Source: an uncultured Tannerella sp. (lineage in GTDB: Bacteria; Bacteroidota; Bacteroidia; Bacteroidales; Tannerellaceae). Taken from it: a stretch of 6,896 nucleotides of DNA. The stretch lies in assembly GCA_938036405.1 (NCBI GenBank), contig CALHPT010000063.1, positions 1 through 6,896 of the forward strand, in the 5' to 3' direction. The notes under the pieces are model-generated. The model saw only the letters and a program-made list of their open reading frames with translations, was not told the origin of the DNA and made no database searches. How positions within the stretch are numbered: the stretch's first letter is position 1; each line of letters starts with the position of its first letter. The position numbers and the translations under genes were made by a program. Of this stretch, positions 1 to 6,029 are shown piece after piece.

Positions 1-701
1 TGCTCCGGCATCCTGCGCGTCGGATACGCATTGATGTTGTGGCCTGGGTGGTGGTGCTGCTCACCATCACCGTCACGGCATGGAACACCACCGTGGTTAT
101 GCCGTTCAATCCCCCCCCCTTTGCCTACATGCCCCAAGGTGAGACGTCCGTCGCAGCCGACCCCAAGCTCACCACCTATTTAGTGGACAAGGAGGGATAC
201 ATCAACTTCCCCGTTATAGGAAAAGTGCGCGCCGCGGGACTGACCAAGGAGCAACTCACCGATGAGTTGCAAACCCAAGTCCGGAAGTATGTCGATGGCG
301 CGATGGTTCACGTGCAGATCGTCAACTTCAAAATCACGGTTCTCGGCGAAGTGTCCCGCCCGGGTAGCATCAATATCCGTAACGACCGCGTTTCCATACT
401 CGACGCCCTGGGGATGGTCGGTGATTTAACGATCAACGCTAACCGCAAAAACATTCTCATCGTTCGCGATAACAACGGACGCAAAGAATACGGGAGGGTG
501 GATGTGACCAATCCTGAAGTTTTCGCCTCACCCTACTTTTATCTCAAACAAAACGACGTCGTTTACGTCGAGCCCAACAATGCCAAGAAAAGAAACGCGA
601 ACTATAGCTCTGCGCAACAGTATACACTCACAATTATATCGACCATCCTTACGGCGGCATCGGTGATTACCACCGTCGTAGTGGCTCTCAGAAAGAAGTG
701 A
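1..701 (+). CDS. Wza-like polysaccharide export outer-membrane protein, 5' end outside window
   Basis: Probable outer-membrane export channel component for capsule or exopolysaccharide. The reading frame is open from position 3 with no stop, so the gene very likely begins upstream; the GTG at 39 is only the first start-like codon. Numbered from that GTG, the first residues (LLTITVTAW, MPFN) resemble the beginning of the polysaccharide-export domain. Residues about 45-96 (TTYLVDKEGYINFPVIGKV) are the rest of that domain. Residues about 98-180 form an SLBB domain (ITVLGEVSRPG, then RVSILDALGMVGDL and QNDVVYVEPN). Residues about 195-217 are a hydrophobic C-terminal segment followed by RKK, a layout usual in Bacteroidetes members. 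The lipoprotein signal is not in the window. The stop overlaps the start of the co-polymerase gene. Oddities: a C9 tract at 111-119, and a 5' segment whose best family match may lie in another frame (see findings). Family assignment is confident; the first ~15 codons are not. Confidence 0.88.
   Translation, partial: LRHPARRIRIDVVAWVVVLLTITVTAWNTTVVMPFNPPPFAYMPQGETSVAADPKLTTYLVDKEGYINFPVIGKVRAAGLTKEQLTDELQTQVRKYVDGAMVHVQIVNFKITVLGEVSRPGSINIRNDRVSILDALGMVGDLTINANRKNILIVRDNNGRKEYGRVDVTNPEVFASPYFYLKQNDVVYVEPNNAKKRNANYSSAQQYTLTIISTILTAASVITTVVVALRKK
111..119 (+). repeat. C9 homopolymer inside the wza-like coding region
   Basis: Nine consecutive C residues encode the PPP of NPPPF. Family-like sequence (MPFN before, TTYLVDKEGY after) is in the same frame on both sides, so the tract as written keeps the gene in frame. 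A one-base change in length would cause a frameshift early in the export gene. Confidence 0.9.
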
Positions 702-2362
702 TGGAAACAAACAACGAACTCCAGCGGGAGGACAGGCGTCCCACCGTGAATGATACCAACGACCGCGAGGCCGTCGGGCTGCGCCCAATCATAGTCGGCT
801 ACTTACGCCAACGCACCGTCATACTCGTCTCTGCTGCCGTCGCACTCCTGGCAGCTATACTCTACCTCGTGCTGTACCCTCGTACTTACGAAATCATGGC
901 CCGCGTACAGATACAGGAAGATGCCGGAATGCTTGGATCTGGTAGCATCGGTCTCGGTGAGGCTTCCGGGCTCATGAAAACATTCGGCATCGGCAGCATG
1001 GGCGGTGGTAGCGTCAGCATCGACGACGAAATCTCCACTCTGAAATCCAATAGTCTCATGCGCAGGATGGTCGTGCAACTTGGGTTATATGCCGAATATC
1101 GGAGGCCTTTCTCCCTGCTCCGATTGTATGGCCAAGAACCCGTGCGTGTGACGTGCGACTCGACCACGCTGGTTGCTCTTGACGAAGAAGTAGAGTTTAA
1201 GGTCAATGTGACGGATCGTGGCGAGGCGGAAATTACGGCCAAGACCAAGGGGCAGAAGCAAACTTTCCGCTTTGATAAGTTGCCCGCCATCGTTCAATTC
1301 GACAAATACTCCTTCACCTTCACCCGCAACACTGCGCGCGCTGCAAAAAACGGCGCAGCGAAGATTGAGATTACCGTATATCCCCCCAGTTGGGTGGCCG
1401 AAAAGGCCGCTGACGATTTCCTCATTGAGGATTACTCCAAATCAGCCAACATCATTGAGCTCTCGTGTACCGACTACGAGCGACAGCGGGCCAAGGACAT
1501 GCTGAACGTACTCATCGACTACTACAATCGGGATGCGTACGACTATAAGAAGGCTCAAAGCGAAGTCTCGCTGGCCTTCCTCAGCGAGCGCATCGCTCAC
1601 GTCACAGACGAGCTGGAGAAGGTGGAGCGTCAGATCGAAAAATACAAGGCCGAAAACAAGATTACCGATGTAGAATATGACATTCAATACTACGCCGAGT
1701 ACATGCGCGACCTGAAGGGTCGACTCATCGAGGCCGAGACCCAGTCGAACATCATTGCCATGATGGACGCCTTCGTAAAAAACCCCGCCAACCGCTATAA
1801 ACTCGTCCCTTCCCTACTCACGACGGGCGAGACCGAGGGGAGCCCCATATTTCTCTACAATCAAGCCCTCTTGGAGCGTGAGAAAGCACTCCGAAACTCG
1901 AACGAAAGCAACCCTCTCGTCGCGTCGCTCACGACACAAGTGGATCGATTACGCGAGACCGTCTTTCAGACTATCAATAACGCGCAACAAAGCATGACAC
2001 AGACCCGTCGAACCCTCGAAAAGCAAGAAAAAGAGCTTCTCGACCGCATGGGATCTGTTCCCGTCCAGGAGCGCGTCTATGTCGACTACAAGCGACAGCA
2101 AGAAATCCTGCAAGGCGTCTATCTCATCCTCCTGCAGAAGCGTGAAGAGATCAGTTTAGCCCTCGGCCAACGCACGGACCGTGCCAAAATCGTCGACGCC
2201 GCCTTCGTCAAAGCCAAGCCCATTGGTCCCCGTAAAGTGTTTGCCTTGGTCGGATTTGTTGTGATCACCTTATTACTCTCGATTGGGTGGATCGTCTGCC
2301 GCGATCAGTATCGCCTACTGCGCAAGGAGCTGCGTGACAGCAGTACCTACCCCGAGGCCTGA
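701..2362 (+). CDS. Wzz/Wzc-type polysaccharide co-polymerase (chain-length determinant) without kinase domain
   Basis: Inner-membrane co-polymerase thought to control polysaccharide chain length and to couple synthesis to the outer-membrane exporter. The start is ATG at 701, overlapping the preceding TGA by one base (TGATG); GTG at 698 would add one residue. Counting from GTG at 698, residues about 41-60 are the first membrane span, followed by the Wzz domain (YEIMARVQIQED), a glycine-rich stretch (about 77-105) and IDDEISTLKS. Residues about 283-318 and 420-450 look like coiled coil. Residues about 453-485 match the GNVR tyrosine-kinase-associated region (PVQERVYVDYKRQQEI, LLQKREEISLA). A proline-containing segment (AKPIGPRK) leads into the second span (about 514-533), and the protein ends about 20 residues later. 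At 553-554 aa it is longer than classical Wzz and shorter than Wzc: the cytoplasmic Walker-box BY-kinase domain and tyrosine-rich tail are absent. It sits between export and flippase genes in one apparent operon. Confidence 0.92.
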   Translation: METNNELQREDRRPTVNDTNDREAVGLRPIIVGYLRQRTVILVSAAVALLAAILYLVLYPRTYEIMARVQIQEDAGMLGSGSIGLGEASGLMKTFGIGSMGGGSVSIDDEISTLKSNSLMRRMVVQLGLYAEYRRPFSLLRLYGQEPVRVTCDSTTLVALDEEVEFKVNVTDRGEAEITAKTKGQKQTFRFDKLPAIVQFDKYSFTFTRNTARAAKNGAAKIEITVYPPSWVAEKAADDFLIEDYSKSANIIELSCTDYERQRAKDMLNVLIDYYNRDAYDYKKAQSEVSLAFLSERIAHVTDELEKVERQIEKYKAENKITDVEYDIQYYAEYMRDLKGRLIEAETQSNIIAMMDAFVKNPANRYKLVPSLLTTGETEGSPIFLYNQALLEREKALRNSNESNPLVASLTTQVDRLRETVFQTINNAQQSMTQTRRTLEKQEKELLDRMGSVPVQERVYVDYKRQQEILQGVYLILLQKREEISLALGQRTDRAKIVDAAFVKAKPIGPRKVFALVGFVVITLLLSIGWIVCRDQYRLLRKELRDSSTYPEA

Positions 2363-2382
2363 AGAGCCACCCCACGCACGAC

Positions 2383-3612
2383 ATGTTTGGTAAATACGGC
2401 CTGGTTCTAAAGAATGCCTCCTACCTGACCCTCTTCGAGGTCATGCGCATGGCCATGCCGTTCATCGCGCTGCCCTATCTTTTCCGCGTCGTCGGCGAAG
2501 AGCGCTACGGGATGGTCGTCTTTGCCCAAGCCATTGTAGCCCTCTTCACCCTGTTCATCAATTTCGGCCTCGACATTTCGGCCGTGCGCGATGTAGCCAT
2601 CCATCGCAACGATCGCGAAAGGCTCAACCAGATCTTCTCGTCCGTCATTTTCATCAAATCAGCCCTCGCGCTCCTCGTGGCCGTAGCTCTCACGTTAGCA
2701 ACGAGATTCGTCCCCGCCCTGAGCGCCATCTCCACGCTGATTTTTTACGCCTTCATCGCCTGTATATCCGACATTTTCCTGCCCGTATGGTATTATCAGG
2801 GCAGGGAGAATATGAAAGTCCTCACTATTGTTCGCTTCTTCTCCATTGCCTTCTATACCGCAGCGCTCTTTTTGTTCATACACCGCGAGGAAGACTATCC
2901 CCTCATTGCACTTTTGCAGTCGCTCGGCCTAGTACTCTCCGCCGGCGTCTCCTGCGCGTATGTGTTCATTCATGATCGTATCCGCTTCCGCCTCCCACCG
3001 GCCTCGATGCTCGTGAAAACCTTTCGCGACAGCATCCCTTTCTTCGCCTCACGTGCATCACTCGCTATCAACACCTACATGGCCAAGATCATGAGTGGTG
3101 TATACCTTTCCGGCAGCGAAGTTGCGGCTTTCGACGTGGCGCAAAAGGTGCTCAACGGTGGCATGGTGCCCATACAGATGCTCAACCAAGCGCTTTACCC
3201 GAATCTCTCCCGCTCGCGCGACAAGGGGATGGTTCGCTCCCTACTTCGCGTGGTCACGCTCTTCGTATTAGGTGCTGTCGCCATACTCTTTTTCTTCGCC
3301 GAGCCCATTGTCCGTATCCTTTCTCACGGCGAGCTGACAGAGGCAGCCGCACTACTCCGTCTGCTCTGCGTCCAGCTGACCTGCTCCGGCTTTTCGGTCT
3401 TCCTCGGCACGTCCGTACTGGTCGCCTTCGGCCATCAGCGTCCATTCAACGTCAGCGTCATCTGCTCCACCATCGCACTACTCGTCTGCTACCTGGTGAT
3501 GATCTATTTCCACCTCAACTCCATCTATCTCTACGCCGGCGCACTCATCCTGGCAGAGGTGGTCGTCCTTGCCTACCGCGTTTTTGCCGCCCGACGCTAT
3601 CGGCTCGTCTAA
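2383..3612 (+). CDS. Wzx-like polysaccharide flippase (MATE/MOP superfamily)
   Basis: Multi-span inner-membrane protein (409 aa) of the polysaccharide-transport (RfbX/Wzx) family, expected to flip undecaprenyl-pyrophosphate-linked repeat units from the cytoplasmic to the periplasmic face. The whole length alternates hydrophobic helices with short polar loops, about 12 spans by eye. Family-like stretches are the N-terminal ASYLTLFEVMRMAMPFIALPY followed by RVVGEERYGMVVFAQ (about 35-49), FGLDISAVRDVA (about 61-72), DIFLPVWYYQGRENM (about 130-144) and, in the second half, SGSEVAAFDVAQKV. Its length is normal for the family. ATG at 2383 is 20 nt after the co-polymerase stop and has no clear Shine-Dalgarno sequence, as is common in Bacteroidetes. 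The position argues for the same operon as the two genes before it. The substrate cannot be read from the sequence. Confidence 0.93.
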   Translation: MFGKYGLVLKNASYLTLFEVMRMAMPFIALPYLFRVVGEERYGMVVFAQAIVALFTLFINFGLDISAVRDVAIHRNDRERLNQIFSSVIFIKSALALLVAVALTLATRFVPALSAISTLIFYAFIACISDIFLPVWYYQGRENMKVLTIVRFFSIAFYTAALFLFIHREEDYPLIALLQSLGLVLSAGVSCAYVFIHDRIRFRLPPASMLVKTFRDSIPFFASRASLAINTYMAKIMSGVYLSGSEVAAFDVAQKVLNGGMVPIQMLNQALYPNLSRSRDKGMVRSLLRVVTLFVLGAVAILFFFAEPIVRILSHGELTEAAALLRLLCVQLTCSGFSVFLGTSVLVAFGHQRPFNVSVICSTIALLVCYLVMIYFHLNSIYLYAGALILAEVVVLAYRVFAARRYRLV

Positions 3613-3635
3613 ATTTTCGGCTTAAGGGGGCTAAT

Positions 3636-3686
3636 ATGTTCCTGCGTACCTTTACCACCGAAACAAGCCCCTCTCCGCACTCATGA
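3636..3686 (+). CDS. Possible 16-codon leader ORF overlapping the cls start
   Basis: ATG at 3636 opens a 16-codon frame (MFLRTFTTETSPSPHS) whose TGA at 3684-3686 overlaps the cls ATG at 3683 as ATGA. The purine-rich stretch AAGGGGG at 3624-3630 lies 5 nt before this ATG, whereas cls itself has none. Such an arrangement could allow translational coupling or attenuation. No homology is recognised and the frame is short enough to arise by chance. It is listed as a candidate only. Confidence 0.25.
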   Translation: MFLRTFTTETSPSPHS

Positions 3687-5116
3687 TTGACTTTCCGCTA
3701 CATACGGCCTTTGGTGTCACTCTTTTCTTGATGTATTCCCTCTCCGTGCTGGGCCTCATTCCTGTGATCTTACTAGAGAACCGCAACCCGCTAAAGACAA
3801 TTCCCTGGATCATTGTACTCCTGCTCCTGCCGGGCATTGGTCTCGTCTTCTACTTCTTCTTCGGGCAAGACAATCGCCGTCGTAGAATCATCTCCAGACG
3901 TACCTATCGCCGCATTATGCGTCCATTACGCGCCGGCGGACCGAGACAGGATAAGGTGGTAGTCCCTTCCGCTTACCGCCCACTGATGCACATGCTCAAC
4001 CGTAACGGCCGAACACCCTTGCTCTACGGCAGCCGCATCGACATCTACACGCGCGGGACAGAAAAGTTTGAAGCCTTCCTTGAGGCGCTCCGTGGCGCCC
4101 AGCATCACATCCATCTACAGTACTACATCTTCGCCGACGATGAGATCGGGCGCTGCGTGCGCCAAGTACTCATCGAGCGCGCCCGTGCCGGCGTGGAGGT
4201 TCGCGTGCTCTACGACGACGTGGGTTGCTGGAACGTTCCCCGCCGCTTCTTCGACGAGATGCGCCGCGAGGGCATTGAGGTGCACGCCTTCCTGCGCGTC
4301 GTCTTCCCCCTCCTGACCAGCAAGGTGAACTATCGCAATCACCGCAAAGTGGCCATCGTGGACGGACACACGGGCTTCATGGGCGGCATGAACATCGCCG
4401 ACCGCTACGTTCGCGGTACGTCCTGGGGCACGTGGCGCGACACGCATTTCCGCATCGAGGGCAAAGGCGTCCACGGCCTGCAATCCGCCTTCCTCATCGA
4501 CTGGTACGTCGTCACCCGCCAGCTGATCAAGGGCAACCCCTACTATCCGGATGAGAAATTCTTTGACGATAACCTCATGCAGATCCTTTCCGGTGGTCCC
4601 ACGGGGCGGTGGCGCGTGCTGCTGCAAGCCTTCATCTTCTGCATCGCCAACGCCAAGCGATACCTCTACATTCAAACCCCTTACTTCCTGCCCACAGAGG
4701 GCCTCACCCAAGCGCTACAGACCGCCGCGCTGGGCGGAGTGGATGTGCGCCTCATGATTCCCGAACGATCCGACACGCGCAGCGCCCACCTCGCTTCGCA
4801 CTCTTACCTCGACGACATGCTCCGCGCCGGCGTGAAGGTGTACTTTTACCGCGCCGGCTTCTTACACTCCAAGCTCCTCTTGGCCGATGATGAAATCGCC
4901 TGCATAGGGTCGGCCAACTTCGATTTCCGCAGCTTCGAGCACAACTTTGAGCTCAACGCCTTCGTCTACCATCGGCCCTTCGCGGAAAGACTCCGCCGGA
5001 TGTTCATGGACGACCTCCGCGACTGCGTCCCCGTGCGCGCCTACGAGTGGATGCGTCGTCCGCTCCACCTTCGCCTCATCGAGTCCTTCCTCCGCCTCTT
5101 CTCGCCGCTGCTGTAA
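3683..5116 (+). CDS. cls: Cardiolipin synthase (phospholipase D family)
   Basis: Membrane-bound cardiolipin synthase, 477 aa, a normal length for bacterial ClsA-type enzymes. Members condense two phosphatidylglycerol molecules, or related phospholipids, to cardiolipin and glycerol. Residues about 8-31 and 40-60 are two N-terminal spans (LLENRNPLKTIPWIIVLLLL, then the FGQDNRRRR cytoplasmic edge). Two PLD catalytic motifs are intact: H220-x-K222-x4-D227 followed by G234 G235 (NHRKVAIVDG, FMGGMN), and H395-x-K397-x4-D402 (LHSKLLLADDE) followed by IGSANFDFRS. Other family signatures are LQYYIFADDEIG, RVLYDDVG, YIQTPYFLPTE and FELNAFVY. ATG at 3683 leaves a full N-terminal span, so it is preferred. 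It lies 70 nt after the flippase gene and could be co-transcribed with it or have its own promoter. The last ~74 bp of this gene recur at 5839-5912. After its stop the same frame stays open to about 5332, but that continuation shows no homology. Confidence 0.96.
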   Translation: MIDFPLHTAFGVTLFLMYSLSVLGLIPVILLENRNPLKTIPWIIVLLLLPGIGLVFYFFFGQDNRRRRIISRRTYRRIMRPLRAGGPRQDKVVVPSAYRPLMHMLNRNGRTPLLYGSRIDIYTRGTEKFEAFLEALRGAQHHIHLQYYIFADDEIGRCVRQVLIERARAGVEVRVLYDDVGCWNVPRRFFDEMRREGIEVHAFLRVVFPLLTSKVNYRNHRKVAIVDGHTGFMGGMNIADRYVRGTSWGTWRDTHFRIEGKGVHGLQSAFLIDWYVVTRQLIKGNPYYPDEKFFDDNLMQILSGGPTGRWRVLLQAFIFCIANAKRYLYIQTPYFLPTEGLTQALQTAALGGVDVRLMIPERSDTRSAHLASHSYLDDMLRAGVKVYFYRAGFLHSKLLLADDEIACIGSANFDFRSFEHNFELNAFVYHRPFAERLRRMFMDDLRDCVPVRAYEWMRRPLHLRLIESFLRLFSPLL

Positions 5117-5121
5117 GCCTC
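5048..5121 (+). repeat. Direct repeat, copy 1: 3' end of cls
   Basis: The final codons of cls, from the W of EWMRRPLHLRL through the stop and the following GCCTC, recur 791 bp downstream at 5839-5912. By eye the 74-bp copies differ at three positions. Similarity fades right after GCCTC. Confidence 0.95.
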
Positions 5122-5335
5122 CGACCCATCCTTTGTTTTTCGGTTCGACGATGCGTATATCGTCAACCGCACCCCATTACGCCGCTGTGCACCTCAGAGC
5201 ATACCGGTACAGACCCAACGAAAACGGTGCCTCATGCCGTGCGATCCCATCGTCTTCGTCGGCCCCGCCGCTCACCCCCTTTCGGAAGCAAAAAGAAGAC
5301 TTACCGATTTTGTCCATACTTATGAGGTTTAGTCG
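5117..5335. other. Intergenic stretch after cls, no gene recognised
   Basis: No gene is supported here on either strand. A 6-bp hairpin (GACGAT / ATCGTC, 5147-5164) lies just downstream of a T-rich stretch. The T-run precedes rather than follows the stem on the + strand, so it is not a convincing terminator for cls. Base composition is like the genes up to about 5290 and then turns AT-rich into the repeat array. Confidence 0.6.
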
Positions 5336-5597
5336 AGTCACTTTTTGTTCGTGTAAAAAGTTGCATGATTTAATCGGGTCACTTTTTCATTTTGATCAAC
5401 GTTTGAAGGGATATAGCAAGTCACTTTTTGTTCGTGTAAAAAGTTTTCCACTAATAAAAAGTGGCCCGCTATAACCTGACAATAATTGACAGGACAAAAA
5501 AGTGACTTTTTTATTTTGAACAGTTTTGAGCAAGAATAAAAAGTCACTTTTTTATTTCCGAACAAGTTGTCCAAAAATGAAAAAGTGACTTGCTTAA
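5336..5597. repeat. AT-rich phased repeat array, seven units at 41-42 bp
   Basis: Seven cores GTCAC or GTGAC (one degenerate, GTGGC) begin at 5337, 5378, 5420, 5461, 5502, 5543 and 5585. The intervals are 41, 42, 41, 41, 41 and 42 bp. Cores 1-3 are followed by TTTTT, cores 4 and 7 are preceded by AAAAA, and cores 5 and 6 are flanked on both sides, giving near-perfect palindromes such as AAAAAAGTGACTTTTTT. Units 1 and 3 share 27 identical bases (5336-5362 and 5419-5445). Unit 2 and the reverse complement of unit 7 match over about 30 bp. Short minus-strand frames across the array contain KKVTF/EKVTR-like motifs about every 14 codons, but steps of 41 bp shift the frame, so coding is unlikely. 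It may be a tandem-repeat MITE or a protein-binding array. Confidence 0.9.
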
Positions 5598-5600
5598 TTC

Positions 5601-5722
5601 CACACGGCAGTCTTTGTGGGGAAAAAATGTGCTATGGGAGTTCTCCCGTTCGGGGCGCCCTATTGTTTGATTCAGCGGGGGAAAACCATCGCGCGGCGCC
5701 TCGGAAATAGGTGCGAGGGCAG
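5601..5722. other. Spacer between repeat array and rlu remnant, nothing recognised
   Basis: No gene, RNA or clear regulatory site is seen here. A small GGGAG/CTCCC inverted repeat near 5635-5650 has at most a 4-nt loop and no T tract directly after it on either strand. Confidence 0.5.
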
Positions 5723-5836
5723 TTATACACCCTCGGCCAAGGCTTTCCACAGCGCATCGCCGGGGGGCACGGGGGCAACGATCTCGATGGACAGCCCCGA
5801 GACGGGGTGCGTGAAGGCGATGCGGCGCGCATGCAG
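5723..5836 (-). pseudogene. C-terminal remnant of an RluA-family pseudouridine synthase gene
   Basis: On the minus strand 37 codons read LHARRIAFTHPVSG, then LSIEIVAPVPPGDALWKAL, and end AEGV with TAA at 5723-5725. This matches the conserved C-terminal end of RluA/RluD-type 23S rRNA or tRNA pseudouridine synthases, where LHA(R/W)..xFxHPxxG is followed by an acidic or proline-rich 'APLP' segment. Upstream of the leucine the frame runs straight into the antisense of the cls-tail copy and reaches a TGA at 5867-5869. The remaining roughly 200 residues, including the catalytic aspartate domain, are therefore missing. The retained codons show no internal stop or frameshift. This suggests a recent loss, or that an intact copy exists elsewhere and only its tail was copied here. 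Confidence 0.75.
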
Positions 5837-5907
5837 ACTGGATGCGTCGTCCGCTCCACCTTCGCCTCATCGAGTCGTCCCTCCGCCTCTTCTCACCGCT
5901 GCTGTAA
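5836..5907 (+). pseudogene. Duplicated 3' tail of cls (fragment)
   Basis: Reads DWMRRPLHLRLIESS then LRLFSPLL and TAA, the same frame and stop as the true cls end (EWMRRPLHLRLIESF...). The nucleotide match covers 5839-5912 against 5048-5121 with three mismatches. Two are silent (both serine codons) and one changes Phe to Ser. No start codon and no HKD domain precede it; the sequence directly upstream is the opposite-strand rlu remnant. It cannot encode a functional enzyme. It is evidence of a segmental duplication or of recombination between cls-like ends. Confidence 0.9.
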
Positions 5908-5912
5908 GCCTC
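5839..5912 (+). repeat. Direct repeat, copy 2: 3' end of cls
   Basis: Second copy of the 74-bp repeat that begins at 5048, in the same orientation. Together the two copies bracket 717 bp holding the phased array and the rlu remnant. Confidence 0.95.
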
Positions 5913-5947
5913 GTGTCAACCTTCTCCCTGACGCTAAGCCGCACAAC

Positions 5948-5996
5948 AAAAAAGTTCGGATAGTCTCCCCATTCCGGGAAAGCTCTATCCGAACTT
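5948..5996 (-). terminator. Rho-independent terminator for the minus-strand operon
   Basis: A 12-bp perfect inverted repeat, AAGTTCGGATAG (5952-5963) and CTATCCGAACTT (5985-5996), encloses a 21-nt loop that can add a short TCCC/GGGA pairing. Read on the minus strand the stem is followed by a run of six T residues (complement of 5948-5953). It lies about 34 nt past the stop of the small membrane protein at 6030. The + strand lacks a T tract after the stem, so it acts mainly for minus-strand transcripts. Confidence 0.85.
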
Positions 5997-6029
5997 CTAT
6001 CACAAGCCTTTCGGCCTAACAACGTGTCC

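Noticed and set aside
3647..3655. TACCTTTAC as a Bacteroidetes -7 box (TAnnTTTG) for cls
   Set aside because: The last base differs and no matching -33 TTTG is seen at the proper distance.
4115..4711. 198-codon minus-strand frame inside cls
   Set aside because: It is antisense to a well-supported cardiolipin synthase with both HKD motifs and is a typical shadow frame in GC-rich coding sequence.
5147..5164. Hairpin GACGAT/ATCGTC as cls terminator
   Set aside because: The T-rich stretch lies before rather than after the stem, and the stem has only six pairs.
5117..5332. Open frame continuing past the cls stop (ASDPSFVFRFDDAY...)
   Set aside because: It lacks a suitable start, shows no family resemblance and stops as the repeat array begins; most likely chance openness in GC-rich sequence.
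5338..5574. 78-codon minus-strand frame over the array with repeated KKVTF/EKVTR motifs
   Set aside because: The repeat step is mostly 41 bp, so equivalent units fall in different frames. Similar motifs appear on both strands because the units are partly palindromic. It is better explained as a DNA repeat.
5336..5597. CRISPR array
   Set aside because: The period is too short, the shared core is only about 10-15 bp, the orientation alternates, 'spacers' resemble each other, and no cas genes are present.
5616..5963. 115-codon plus-strand frame
   Set aside because: It is the antisense of the rlu remnant plus an off-frame reading of the cls-tail copy, and has no independent support.
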